Positions 49,931-61,356 are shown, counted from the first letter of the stretch. The stretch: 64,000 nt of DNA from Amoebophrya sp. A120 (GCA_905178155.1 CAJINV010000009.1:496001-560000), one strand, 5' to 3'. Numbers and translations: made by a program. Notes: generated by a model from the sequence alone, not told the origin.

Positions 49931-52411
49931 ATGGAACCCGACGCAGATCGCGATCTTCGAGTCCTCGGAGCGGACCATGGGGGGCAGCCCGGGCAGGAAC
50001 GAATGCCCTTCTCAATACGAGTACGACACCATGTCGCCAAGTCTCTTCGTGTCCTCTTGTCGTTCTTCAAAGTGGCCGGCCGTGTGTGCCCCTCCAGAAA
50101 CCGAGAGACTTCACTTAGAGAACAGGACGGTGGTAGCCACCACGTTGTTGCTGCGCATTCGATTGCCGGAAGTGTTGCGAGGCAGAAAGCTCACGAGACA
50201 GCACCCCGGGCAATCGAAGCCGCAAGCGACTCTCTAGACGAGGGCCCAGTTCCTGTCCACGTGCAGTATGTAAACTTAGCTGGTGATCCGCTTTTTCGTG
50301 GCGAGGCCGTATTGGAGCCAGAGGCTCTGAGAAAAGACTTCATCCAGCGACTGCATGGAGAGCCGATCACTTGCGAAGAGCAGGAGAACGAGGCATCCGA
50401 TCTAGTTTCGCAGGGAAAAAGTGCTACTGCTAGTGTGGAGGATTTTTATTCTGCCACCGGGTCGTCTTCCACGACACGCGACGCGCTTCAACAATTTCGC
50501 GCAATCCTCGAAGAAAATGCACTCGGGCCCGAACACACGATTCCTGGGCCTCGCAGGGAGGGCAGCGCTGTGTCAGCAGCGGATGAAGATTCTGTTTCTT
50601 CTGGTACGCATGCTGAGACATCTGAGCCCCGCCCATTGCAAATCCGGCTTGTAAACGCTTTTTCTTGTCGTAGAAGGGCAAACAAGTCCAATGATAACAC
50701 GGTAGCAGGAATAGAGACTGCCGCACCCCCGCCGCATCCCCCACTTTACTGCCGTGTGCTGGAAGCAAATGTGCGCGCTCTGGAGACGGACCAGGCCGAA
50801 GTAGCCGACCTGAGCAAGTTTCAGTGGGTCAGATGGTTTTACTTCCGAGGTTTGGACTCGGAGCTGCGTATTTTGTGGGATTTGTGGTCGGTCGAAAACG
50901 AGCTAGACACCGAGTCCTCTCTTGGGGTTGTTTTGGAGAAGAGGATTCAAGCTGCAGAAACCAAATCGGAGCAGGAGAAGGAGCGCCTGCAGCAACTTTT
51001 AGAACTCACAAAAACGCGGGACAAGGAACTCTACAGTGTACGCCGGAAGTTTGCGCAGAGCGCGGCTTGGTGGGGGTCGCTGGGGTTCTTGCTTGGGTGG
51101 AGCAAGACAAACAAGCCGAAGCACGGAAATCGGCCCGACGTCTTGGAAATCTTTTTTGACGTCTACGGGCAATTTCAAGTGTTCTTCAACGGTGCCTACG
51201 AGGGCGTCATGAGCAAGTTTGCAGAGCACGGAGAGGGAGCAGCGTGGGTGAACCAGATGCGCCCTGGCCTTATGTCGGATCGCACACACACGTTCGCAAA
51301 GTATTGGACCTTGACAGGAGAAAAGAAGGCCGCTTCATCTGCAGGAAGTATCGGTCCTGCATACCCAGACGCAGGCACGCCTGGAACCAGTACAACCGTC
51401 TACGATCCGCACGATGCCAAATCAACATCACCCACGACAAACAAAGCCAGTAGCAGCGTTACCAGGAAGAACCCACAGCCAACAGCATTTCGCTTCCTTC
51501 ACCGAGGGGAGTGTTGTGCGGACCGCTACGACCGTGGCGCGCTGCCGGCGGACGTGAAAGAAGAGGATATCATGGACACCCGGAAGAAAATGCTCCTCTA
51601 CGCCCGTTTGCACGTTATGAATGAGTACCGCACCCCGGCCGCGCGCGCCAAGGTCGCGCTGACACAGAACAAGTGTCGAGGCTTACTTCCAGACGACGCG
51701 GTGAGGGAGAAGATGTTGCGAGCGCTCAAGGAGCTCTACCATGCGTACCCTCACGACTTCCACGTGCTGGCCCCTTACGCGGAAGTGACGGCTCCCGAGC
51801 AAGACTTGATGTGCGTGCTCTCCTGTAGGGAAGACGAGGTGGAGAGGAACGGCAAAAAAAGAGATCAACGTTCCCCGGCGGAGAGGTCAACGGCAGGTGG
51901 AACAAGCTGTAGGAGCACGGCGACATCAGCAGGCACCAACAACGATAGTCATAGTACCGATGTGGATGATGTAGACGAAGATGACGACGAATTCTACAAC
52001 AGCTCCACGCGTTTGTCAGACGCAGAATTTCAGCAGTACCTTGCCGAGTACGAGGGAGCTGTTGTTGAAGAAGAGCTGCAGGCACAACTGGATGATAACG
52101 AAAACGAAAAACGCATTCCCAGAGAAATTGAGGAACAAGCTGGTGGAAGTGTCGTGCTGAAAGGAGGTAGCGAAGCAGCCCGCTCGCTGACAGTAGGCTC
52201 ACCCGAAGGGGAGCAGCATGCACCAGAGTTGCACACAATAAGTGATGGAAAGAACTACAGAGGCACAGAGTGCGTATCTGCATCCGTGTTGCATGCTGAG
52301 CATAAAGACGATCCGTATCTAGTAACGGTGGTTATAAAAGGCCCTGCCTGCAATTCAACAGAAGATGAGAGCTCAAAGAAAAAGAAGGAAGTTAACCAAG
52401 GCGACAGCTAA
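49931..52411 (+). CDS. NLAG-5: tandem NLAG-family protein (826 aa)
   Basis: The last member of the array, a single exon of unknown function. The start at 49931 gives a basic N-terminus with KSLRVLLSFFKVAGRV as the amphipathic helix. Modules are: VHVQYVNLAGDPLFRGE (50258-50308); LYCRVLEANVRALETDQA (50743-50797); a long helical segment; LEIFFDVYGQFQVFFNGAYEG (51143-51205) with FAEHGEGAAWV; FRFLHRGE (51490); RAKVALTQNKCRGLLPDDA (51646-51700); and FHVLAPYAEVTAPEQDLMCVL (51759-51821). An acidic linker with runs of Asp/Glu (51960-52110) is followed by YLVTVVIKGPACN (52317-52355) and a short Lys-rich tail. The Asp of the VFxDG motif is Asn here. The pore-like or enzymatic signatures of known families are absent. 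Confidence 0.87.
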   Translation: MEPDADRDLRVLGADHGGQPGQERMPFSIRVRHHVAKSLRVLLSFFKVAGRVCPSRNRETSLREQDGGSHHVVAAHSIAGSVARQKAHETAPRAIEAASDSLDEGPVPVHVQYVNLAGDPLFRGEAVLEPEALRKDFIQRLHGEPITCEEQENEASDLVSQGKSATASVEDFYSATGSSSTTRDALQQFRAILEENALGPEHTIPGPRREGSAVSAADEDSVSSGTHAETSEPRPLQIRLVNAFSCRRRANKSNDNTVAGIETAAPPPHPPLYCRVLEANVRALETDQAEVADLSKFQWVRWFYFRGLDSELRILWDLWSVENELDTESSLGVVLEKRIQAAETKSEQEKERLQQLLELTKTRDKELYSVRRKFAQSAAWWGSLGFLLGWSKTNKPKHGNRPDVLEIFFDVYGQFQVFFNGAYEGVMSKFAEHGEGAAWVNQMRPGLMSDRTHTFAKYWTLTGEKKAASSAGSIGPAYPDAGTPGTSTTVYDPHDAKSTSPTTNKASSSVTRKNPQPTAFRFLHRGECCADRYDRGALPADVKEEDIMDTRKKMLLYARLHVMNEYRTPAARAKVALTQNKCRGLLPDDAVREKMLRALKELYHAYPHDFHVLAPYAEVTAPEQDLMCVLSCREDEVERNGKKRDQRSPAERSTAGGTSCRSTATSAGTNNDSHSTDVDDVDEDDDEFYNSSTRLSDAEFQQYLAEYEGAVVEEELQAQLDDNENEKRIPREIEEQAGGSVVLKGGSEAARSLTVGSPEGEQHAPELHTISDGKNYRGTECVSASVLHAEHKDDPYLVTVVIKGPACNSTEDESSKKKKEVNQGDS

Positions 52412-53012
52412 TTGATTTGATGTCACTCAACAAGAACAAACTCCAAGCGACTCAAAACGGCTTTTCTATGCCTACACAATCAATCTTTTTTACATTTACA
52501 TTGTGACAACTGTCTTATGATCCGACATGCTTTCTGTCATAGCCATGGTTTCATTTTCGAATACATGCCGTGTTCCGGCCGGAAGGCCAAGACGTGTATG
52601 TTGTCAATGTTTGTTTCATTCGCAGTCACGACGCCGCTCCTTGGCTTTGGCTGAAGTCAGAAGCTGCACTACTATGGGCATATGGATGGGTCTGAGCGGT
52701 GATGCGTTCGGGACATGAGCCGTCGAGAGAAGAGCATCTGCAAAACAGACAAAAAAGCGGCTGAGGTTTGGTTTTCAATAGAATACCTCTCCCCGCTGTA
52801 ACTTTTTTCGTAGACGAGCGAGTTGAAAACCATATTCTGCGTGTGCCAAGGGAACAATGAAAATCTACGAAGCCAACCGCACTCATACTCAATAGTGCTG
52901 CCTCCAAGGCCATCAAGTTTTGTTTCGTTATTTCCAATAAACTCAGCATCAACAGTTGCAGCAAACCGCGTGCTGGGAGCTTCAGTTTGCATTGCGGCCA
53001 CCGAGAAAATAA
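52412..53012. other. Intergenic tract
   Basis: 601 bases with no recognised element. Long minus-strand frames that begin here run through the next gene and follow its composition, so they are shadows. Confidence 0.5.
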
Positions 53013-56000
53013 ATGTCCACCTTCGGTTTCGCACTTGCGCCCTCCGCGCCGCCGCGAGTGCGGAAAATGAAGAACGGCGCTGGCAGCAAGATGGGTTTTG
53101 GAAAAACCGGCACGCATCACTCGGTGTACCCTCCGCCAACGGCGAGCGACAGCGAGAGCTACAGTACCGATATCGGAAGTAGTTCTTCGTCCTCTTCAGC
53201 AGCCGCGTCACCCTTGGATGACGATTTTTCAGGCTCGGTAAACAGGCCGGCGAACGCGAAGCACGGTTCGGTGGCAAGTCTGAGGCGCCAGATTCCCGCG
53301 TCCAGTCGTAGCTCCGCCGCAACGATTGAACAACTGCAAAAAATGAACGCCGCGGCGCGGAGTAGTTCTCTCGATAGAGACAATTTTGAAACGCAGCAGC
53401 CAGCAGGAAATCAAAGTTCTCTCCATAAGCGAAGTACCGCCACGAATGCTTCCGGCCCCCGTCTTCCACCCCAGTTCGTGCAGGAGCAGTTGAAGCGCGT
53501 GCCAAAATCTTCCGCCGCGGGGGACGAGCTGGCGCTGGATAAGATTTGCTTGACCTCGCACGAGGAGCGCCGACGGATCGATCTGCTGGGCAAGTGTCAG
53601 AGCGTCCGGGTCTTGCAGGAGCTGTTCTTCCATCGCGGGCATTTGGAAAACCTGCTCCAGCTGTGGAACCGCCGGACCTCCGAGACGGACATCTCTCGCT
53701 TGTGCCTGGTTGCGCTGGAGCATACAGTGAAAATGTTCGCACTGGCCAACCAGTCTCTGATGACGGCGTTTCTGCTGCAAAAGCTCCACGACTGCCAGGT
53801 TTTGAAGCAAATCCTCTGGTCGCTGGAGACCCACTTCTACCGTCGGGACCATCAGGTGGCGGCACTCTCGTGCTTGCTGTACTTCTCTGGTCTCGAGCAC
53901 GCGGACTACAAAGTTCAGATGAGTATGGGCCGACATTGTGCCGATGCAACAACATCCAAAAGCCCGAACAGTACTACAACGACGCATTGGAAGAAGATTA
54001 TGCAGGAGTTTTTTCTCATTCAGTACCACAACATCGAAGACTTCCGCGACTGCATGCTGGGCACGAATGAAGGTGATCCGAGCGCAGCTGTCCCGAGCAG
54101 TAATCCCGCACTTCCAACAATGACCGTCGCGAATCAGGCAACGACCCAATCATGCTACGTGATCGGACACCTAGTGCGGGGGAGTGCCACGGCAACTATT
54201 CCGGGAGAGAAAAACTCCAAGCATTCCTTTAACGGTCTGTCCCTGCTGCTTTTGATTTTGAGGGAGTTGGTTCTGCGCACCCACGACGGACACACCGCGA
54301 AAAACGGCGCTTTCAATTGCACGGAGGCAGAAATGGCCAAGATCCGGGTGCACATCGCGACACTGGTGCTAGCCCTGTTTAACCGGTTACTGGCCCCATC
54401 GATCCACGGAGACATGGATAGAAAAGCGAGAACTAAACAGTCGAGTGCTAAGGCCGCCGTGGCGGCCGAACACGAGGAAAAGATTCGTCTCTCCTTCCTC
54501 GCGCAGCACGGTCTGGAGATCGTCGCAAAGACGGCGAGACAAGGGTTTGCGCTGGTGCGCAGCTACCGGGACATTCTGGGGCAGTCCGGCACCTCCGCCG
54601 GGGGCACGAACGTGAGCGTCAACAGTGCGTCGGATGCCGCCGGGATCGCGCCCGCGGACAGTGACCACGAAGCCGACAGAATTGTCTTAACCGCCGCGAG
54701 CCCGTTTCTGAGATCTTACTTTCACCTCCTGCTCGACTTGCACGGGTGGCTGCAGGCCTTGGTGATTTCGAACACGACTGACCGAAGCTTCATCGACCAA
54801 GAAACGGAGGAAGATTTTTCCGTTTTGCTCCCCGCAGAGGGCGGCGGCGTGCGGCCACGCGGACTGGAGTTTTCATCCTCATCGTCGTCTGCAAACAGGA
54901 AGCGGTCGTCGTCTAATTCGCGAAATTTGAACCCTAGTCAGGCGCCGAGCCCCTCCACACCGAAGAGCAGGCAACGGCTGGTGAAGCAGGTGGATCAGGA
55001 AGTGCGGAATCTCTTCCCAAGTCCGCTGCTGAACTCGCCGAAGAACTCTCCGTCGCCATTGAAAGTCTGGTCCGATTCGGAAGACGACGAAGAATCGCTC
55101 GCGAATTACCTGCCCACAGGCGTCCCGCGAAAAGCGCTGTTTGGAAACAAACCTGGCGCGAAGAAGCAGCTGCAGTACTTCGCGAAACAGAAGGCGAGAG
55201 ACGTAAACTTGTTTGTGCGTGTTTCTCTTCTGCAGTTGTTTCCGTTTGCACTTGCAAATCAAAGATGAGCATGAGTGCTACTCACGCATCAAAAGTGCAG
55301 ATCGTATTTCTATCATTTTGCTCTTGACGATCGACATCGAATCTGTTCAGGTGAAACCGCCCTCGATCCTGAAACGTGCGACCGCTTCTGTGTCATCCTT
55401 CGACCCGATGGACCAGGAGGAGCCTTCAGTGTCCTTCGACATTCCAGCGTCTTCCAACGGCGGGTCCTCGCCACAACATCACGAATTCCTCTCGGAAATC
55501 ATCAACAGCACGCAGCCCCAGAAACAATCGAAGTCCCAGAAGCGCAACATCGTGGACCGGTTCCAGGACCGCATGCGGCGGATTCCCGGGGGATGTAGGT
55601 TTCTGTTTGAACTCCTCTGGACCTACCTCATCCCCTTCGTGCAGTTCAACGAGCAGATCCCGAACCTGCTGGACTCTTTGCTCCAGGTCGTCGCGGTGTT
55701 GCTGGACACAAATTTGAAGAACTGCGATTTGTTTGTGGAGAACTACATGGGTTTGAACTGCGTCATCTCCATCTTTTCCCTGTACCGCGAGCAGCTCGAA
55801 AAGCAAATCTCTTTGGAAAACAACTTGCCGAACTTGCAGGCGATTGTGAAGTCAAAGAAGTCCGATGCGGTGAAGTTTCTGGGCTGCAACTTTCTGAACC
55901 TGGCGAAAGTTTCGGAGACGCTGCCGGAAAAGACGCAGAACTTGCTCCTCCAGTGCATGCCGCGGATCACGACCGCGCTGCAGGACCTGCAGTTTGAGGA

Positions 56001-57627
56001 GGACGATTGGAACATGAAGACCACGCGTTTGCAATGGCTCCTCGATTTCATCGACGAGTTCTTTTTCTGCTACGAAGTGCAGGCCATGAGTTCCCACTTT
56101 CTGGTGAAGTTCTTCCAGGGCCGGCCCTTCCAGCGGAACAGCGACACGCTCGCGCTGATGAAGGAGCTCCAGCATCAAGGATCAAACTTCACGACTCCGA
56201 ACGATGAGGATGTATCTTCTTCTGCAAACCGGTCGCAACCGGCTTACAGTCCGCAGCCGTACGACAAACAGCAGAACGCGGAAATCGACCTGATTGACGT
56301 TTATGGCGGAGAGGTCCGGCGGAAATCGCAGCTGGACGCCGGAGTGTACGGAGCGGCAAAGAGCTTGGGATTGAACGGGGTGATTCCGAATCGTGCGAAC
56401 TTGGACTCGCACACGGATTTGGCGTTGCCACAGAGGACAAGTACGCTGTCTGATGTCGCTCATGATCAGATCATTTTTTTTCACCGTGTTTTGTGCAAAT
56501 CCAAATCGAAACGGCGAATGCAATAATTGTTAGATGAGGCCCAGCGAGCACAAAAGATCGCCTTACTCAAACCGTTTTCCACAACAGAAATCTCCCCCGC
56601 GGTCCGCAAGCGCCAGTTTTCTTACCTGCTCGAGCTTTTCCTGACCAACTGCGAAAATTTTGGCGAGAATTACGAAGTGGTCGGCCAAAGTCTCCACGCC
56701 TTGAAACTCCTTCTGGATGCGGACGAGGAGTTCAGAACCGCGTGCAGGGACGCTATTGAAGTGGGCGAGGAATCAGCGTTCGATTTGCAGAACAACGAAC
56801 GCTTGCAGGTCAGACTGCTCGAGCAGGCGTTGCCGGCGTTGGCCCGGCACCTAACCGTCAAAGCGAACGCGGGCGGGAAAAAGAGTCCGACGACGGCTAC
56901 AACAAGTCCGTCCGGCATGATGAATCTGAATGCCAGCAGTGGATCCTTATCTTCATCGCTGAGCAGCAATAAACCGCCGAAGGAGCTCTCCATGGCCTCG
57001 ATGAGGACCAACACTGCGGTGGAGTACGGGCTGGAATTGATGCTGCTTTGCCCCCTGTCGAAGACCGTGCACGTCGCGAAGTTGCTGGAACTAGATCTCG
57101 CCAGCATTTTGTCCGCAATCATCAAGGAAAACTGCGTCGACGTGCGGCTCCGGTTTCAGGTGGAAAAAATTCATCGTTCCATCTTCCTGATGAACGAGGA
57201 AGAGGAGCGGAAAACCCGCCGCGAAATCGACGGCATCGGCGATGCTGTCGCGAACACGGGCTTCAATTCGGCGAAAGTGCAGCGGTGGAAGAAGTTCGTA
57301 GAAGCGACAGAGTCCGTCGACGCGGAGATGGCAAGATTGGTGAGCAACTTGGTCACGGAAGACGAACCGCAGTTGTTTTTTCAGCAACAGAAATTCTCGG
57401 CCGCTGAGGCGAAGGGAAAGATTGGTGATAGTGTGGCGAAGAGGAAAAGCTCATTTGGAACACAAGCGAGCGAGAACGGGTTGGAGCAAGGAACAAAACA
57501 GTTGCAGAAGCAAGTGCACTTCCAAGCGTCCACGGCTGGTGGTAGTGGGAAATCTTACAACAAAAGCCGACTCAGTTTCGATTTGATCGGGAGTCAGATC
57601 ACTGGGGCGGCAAATCTCGAATTCTGA
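53013..57627 (+). CDS. Large alpha-helical (ARM/HEAT-like) protein, three exons (about 1,458 aa)
   Basis: Not recognised as a named family. Exons are 53013-55202, 55351-56440 and 56534-57627. Both introns (148 and 93 bases) have GT/AG ends and keep phase (KARD|VKPPSILKR and LPQRT|NEAQRAQ). The N-terminal 170 residues are disordered and Ser-rich. Repeating amphipathic helices then begin, for example LEHTVKMFALANQSLMTAFL, FYRRDHQVAALSCLLYFSGL and LRELVLRTHDGHTA. In exon 2 there are LFELLWTYLIPFVQFNEQIP, LLDSLLQVVAVLLDTN and RLQWLLDFIDEFFFCYEVQA. In exon 3 there is YLLELFLTNCENFGENYEVV. Helix pairs of about 40 residues fit an armadillo or RIH-type solenoid, usually a protein-interaction scaffold. 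Disordered Ser/Pro-rich loops (about 620-700, and around 56180-56300) separate the solenoid blocks. A remote link to IP3-receptor/ryanodine-receptor homology domains is conceivable given the nearby channel, but I cannot show it. Confidence 0.8.
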
Positions 57628-59847
57628 ACAGACATGCATCAGCATCGGAAGAAATATGCATTTATGTATGTATGAGTACGACGAGTAGACCAAGGCCAAC
57701 GAAAATGAACATTTTTTTTGATATACGAACCTCGAACCCAAAACCCGCCGCACGTCCCCCCCAAGTGCAGTATAAATGATGATGATCATGATGTAGTAGG
57801 ATATAAAATTGCGCAAAGAACAACTTCCCAAAACCTAATGTACGATCACAGACAAGTGTCAGTTTCAATAAACAAGCTTGACTTCGTCAGTATCCTGGTC
57901 CTTTTTATTTTTGTTTCATCACGGAAAAGATTCAGATAGGGTCACATTCTGCTAGCCAAGGAAGACACTTACCTTTCTCAGCAAATGAAGCGACATGTAT
58001 CTTCGCTTCAGCCCCCGGGGCCGGATAAGAATTCATGATGTTCCGCTCTCTCAATGAATAGTGAGTGCGAGGTCTTCGTGATTGGTCGGAATTTCTATTG
58101 AAAGTGAGGTAAGCAGAGAGGTTGTGGCGCTAGCTTGTATTTCAACCCCGCCTTGCCGAGAGATTGCGAAGCTAGCCTTTCCCTCTTCCCTACGTATTCG
58201 TATGTCCCGTGCGTGGACGAATACGGACGGAAATCGAATAAATGTATTGGAGTACAGCTATTAGAAGCATCTCTTGTGTTGATCTCGCCGTTGAAGTTGA
58301 TATTGAGAGAGTAGAAGACAGCAACATGGAGCGCCCTGCTTGACGTGTGCGCGTTCCGGTCAACGGGCAACAAGACGTGCCTCTTTTGGTGGCGCTTGCG
58401 ATTTACCAGTGAGCCCCTCGCGAGTGGTGTGGCGGCTCTTACCGTTACCAGTCAGCGGCCCGCCGCGATAAACATAGCGAACGACAAAAGATACACCTAT
58501 ACGGGGGCCGCAGGTACAAAAAGAAGCGGCGACCGGCAGGCGCGGGCTCGCTCGCTGACTGGTGACGACCGACAGCATAAGTAAGAAGCGCGCGCGCGCG
58601 CTGGATCTTGTTGCCCGGGCCGCGCGCTTCTTTTCGCACGCCCGCCCGGGCACCTTGTGGGGCTTCGTTTCAGCCCTGCGCTCCTGGCACGGCCGTGCAA
58701 AGGCGCGCGGCCGGCGCCCCTCGGGGCCTCTTCTTCCGCGGCCGGCCGCTGCTCGGGAGCGCCCCCTCCCCTTCAGGTGCGTGCGTGTGTGGCCGCTGAG
58801 ACGCACGCCGCCCGACTCTTCGTCTTTCTTTCTTTGATGCCTGTTAGGGTTTGGCGCTGCGTCGGAACTGGAACCGGAAGGCCCCACCCGCTCGCGCACC
58901 AGGCGCAGCCGCCGATCGGTGTTGCAATTCATTGGCAGCTGAGGCCTTTCTGTTGAACTCGTTCCGTTCAATCCCGTGGCGCGCGCTCCGTTGCATGAGT
59001 ATGGTGGTCTTCGCCGCCATGACGTCTATGACGAACAAACTGCACTACATCTGGACCGGGTGTTTCCTATTTCTTGAAATGGCCGATCGAATTGCAGTCG
59101 AATCTGTGTGCTCGTACTGTGTAACCGGTGCTCCCGATGTCAACGTGGTTTGGTTCCTTCGATAACGATATTGAGGACTTCGCTTTTTGCACAGCATCGA
59201 TTCCACGTCGGCCATGTTCTTGCAGTAAGCAGTGCTTCTGCAGCCATGAAATAGAAATTCCCGCGTCGACTTCTACTGTGACTGACTGTATTGCGCCACG
59301 ACAAAGGTCAGACATTGAAAGTTTCATAGTAGAATGCGATGAAGTTGTGCAGGTCGTGAAGCAAGCGGTCGGGTTCTTGTATCGTTCAGGCTCGTGTCGT
59401 TAGAGAAGTCGTGTTTGTGTCCTGCTTGTGTGAAGGGGCCATCGTAGTTCGTTTCGCTGCAGGAACAGTCCCAGTCGCCATCGATCTCATTGAATAAGAG
59501 CGATAGTTAGAAGTAGAGATGAGCACCGCTTTTGCTGTAAATACAGACGCGTCCTTTTTCATCTCCATTTTCGTCGTGAAAAGCAAAGCTTGAAATGATC
59601 GAAATCTTCGCTGCGCAAGGCGTGTTGCAGCCAGTATGAGGTGCCCGCGTGGGTGGCTTCATCGTGATTGTTTTAAGTAGCAAATTTAATGAGCTACTCC
59701 ACACTTTGTCTCAGTCGTAGTTGTAACTCGAATATTCGATAGTGCTAGTGGTCCTCGTGTTGAACAAGAGCACGAAACCGCGCGCTTTCGTCTCCTCACA
59801 TCAAGGAGACGCGTCTGCACGACCCTATTTCGACTTCGCTAAAATAA
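57628..59847. other. Intergenic tract with GC-rich hairpin island
   Basis: 2.2 kb. A GC-rich island (about 58500-58950) with a perfect hairpin lies in it; open frames there on both strands are compositional. Small frames at 58851-59165 and 59128-59403 (+) have no relatives. A CTTACCT string near 57970, beside a GAAGCGA...TCGCTTC stem, was considered as a U1-like RNA and not accepted. Confidence 0.5.
58583..58632. repeat. Perfect 12-bp stem in GC island 2
   Basis: AAGAAGCGCGCG (58583-58594) and CGCGCGCTTCTT (58621-58632) are exact reverse complements. A GCCCGGGC palindrome (58612-58619) lies just before the right arm. The island also contains several GGCCGG/CCGGCC palindromes. Confidence 0.8.
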
Positions 59848-61356
59848 ATGTCGGCAGCTGCAGCACTCTTTCGTGTGTGCGTTCTTGCTCGCGCTTTTTT
59901 TCTAGCCGAGTCTCTGCACGACCCGGCACGAGAAGCGGACCGCAGTACTTCGTTGTCCAAAACACGAGAGGCACCAAAAGGATCGACACAAGCGGACACC
60001 GGAAACGCGCATACCGCGCTAGCCGCAAAGAGCATCGGTCAGGAGATAAATGGCCAAGGATCGACAAGTGTGATCGCTGATGACGCAGTGGCAATTGCCA
60101 CAGTCCCAATCCCGATTGCAGCTCCTCCCCTGCCTTCGGCTCCATCAGAGAACCTTACTCCAGCTGCAGCAAGAGCAACGTCGAATCTAGTCATTCCAGG
60201 TTCTAACGGTGCGAGTGGGACTACATCTATGGCACGGGGTTCCGTGGCGCCGAAGGTGAGGACGGATCCGGATGGTGTTGTGAAGACGAGCGACGCCGCC
60301 ACGTCAGCACGGAACGAGAATGACAATATCAATACCCGCCGCCAGCGTTCAAGGCCAGATGATCGCGACCATCGAGCCTTGGAGAAATCCGAAACTCAAC
60401 CACCTGTAAAAGTGACTGCTTCACTGCAGAGCGCTGGCGGTCCTGCTCCCTCGCCTTCACAGAACAAAGCGCAGCACGAGAAACGATCAGACCAGGACGG
60501 CTCTCATCCACCGCGCCCTGCGAGCGGAACGCGGACACATCCTCCCGCCGAAGGTCAAATCCGAACTTCGCGCGACAGTGGGGAAGGAGCCACGGTCTCT
60601 CACATCCGCCAAAAGCAAAACCCAGCCGTTGCAGCATTACCAAACAACAAACAGCAGAATCGCGCAGGAGCGAAGGACATCAACCACTCATCGTCGTACC
60701 ACCCGACCAAACCCCCTACTCAGCCACAAGTAGACCTCCACCAGCTTGAGTCCGAAGTGATGGACCCGGAGGTGGAAGAAGCCAGGCACCTCACGACGGC
60801 AGCTCCGTTCCGAGCCTCTTCTGCTGGTACTAAAGAGAGCCCGCAGACTGACGCTCCAACCACGACGAATCCATGGACGAAAATTACTACTTCGAGTAAC
60901 AATTACACCAGCGCGTCGTCCTACCTGGTCGAAGAAATCGTCCAGCAGTCGTACACCATGGAGGATCAGTTGAACGCAATCGCGTTTTCTCCGCACAACT
61001 TTGTCCTGAAGGGCATTCTGCGCTTCTGCACGGCGGTTTTGCTGGTGTTTTTCCTGCTCGCGTGTCTGTCCTGCACGATTTCGCAGTGCGGCCCGTGCTT
61101 CAAGCGCAACAAGTCTGCGGGACACAAGATGCTCAAGGAATTTTTCAAAACGCGGGCGGACCTTGAACGGGAGGCACGGCAGGCCAAGGCCAGGAGACGG
61201 GCGTCCGCGCTCCGGGCGTGGGACCGGTTGCTGCCGGGGGTGATCGTCAATCGCGACCACCCGGCCGAGGATGAGGATCAGGTGTTCGTCGCATCGCTGC
61301 CAGCTGGGGAGCAGTCGGCGCTGATCCAGGATCTGAATTTGAGTTTGGATGTATGA
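59848..61356 (+). CDS. Type I membrane protein with disordered ectodomain (502 aa)
   Basis: No known family. The start at 59848 gives a plausible signal peptide (AALFRVCVLARAFFLAES). About 340 residues of low-complexity Ser/Thr/Pro/Ala/Gln-rich sequence follow, with many possible O-glycosylation sites and a few NxT/S sequons (for example NYTS near 60900). A single membrane helix (about residues 387-407, ILRFCTAVLLVFFLLACLSC) is followed at once by a Cys cluster (CLSCTISQCGPC), which suggests palmitoylation, and a basic juxtamembrane helix (KTRADLEREARQAKARRRAS). The cytosolic tail is acidic and ends in LNLSLDV. The layout is that of a mucin-like surface or secretory-organelle protein. The TM and Cys-rich tail are the conserved-looking parts, while the ectodomain is likely fast-evolving. 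Confidence 0.75.
   Translation: MSAAAALFRVCVLARAFFLAESLHDPAREADRSTSLSKTREAPKGSTQADTGNAHTALAAKSIGQEINGQGSTSVIADDAVAIATVPIPIAAPPLPSAPSENLTPAAARATSNLVIPGSNGASGTTSMARGSVAPKVRTDPDGVVKTSDAATSARNENDNINTRRQRSRPDDRDHRALEKSETQPPVKVTASLQSAGGPAPSPSQNKAQHEKRSDQDGSHPPRPASGTRTHPPAEGQIRTSRDSGEGATVSHIRQKQNPAVAALPNNKQQNRAGAKDINHSSSYHPTKPPTQPQVDLHQLESEVMDPEVEEARHLTTAAPFRASSAGTKESPQTDAPTTTNPWTKITTSSNNYTSASSYLVEEIVQQSYTMEDQLNAIAFSPHNFVLKGILRFCTAVLLVFFLLACLSCTISQCGPCFKRNKSAGHKMLKEFFKTRADLEREARQAKARRRASALRAWDRLLPGVIVNRDHPAEDEDQVFVASLPAGEQSALIQDLNLSLDV

Noticed and set aside
52626-53955. Long minus-strand frames opposite the 53013 gene
   Set aside because: They mirror a well-supported + strand gene with in-phase introns. 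They are antisense shadows.
57965-58010. CTTACCT beside a GAAGCGA/TCGCTTC stem as a U1 snRNA
   Set aside because: Only the 5'-splice-site complement fits. No Sm site or other U1 stems could be identified.
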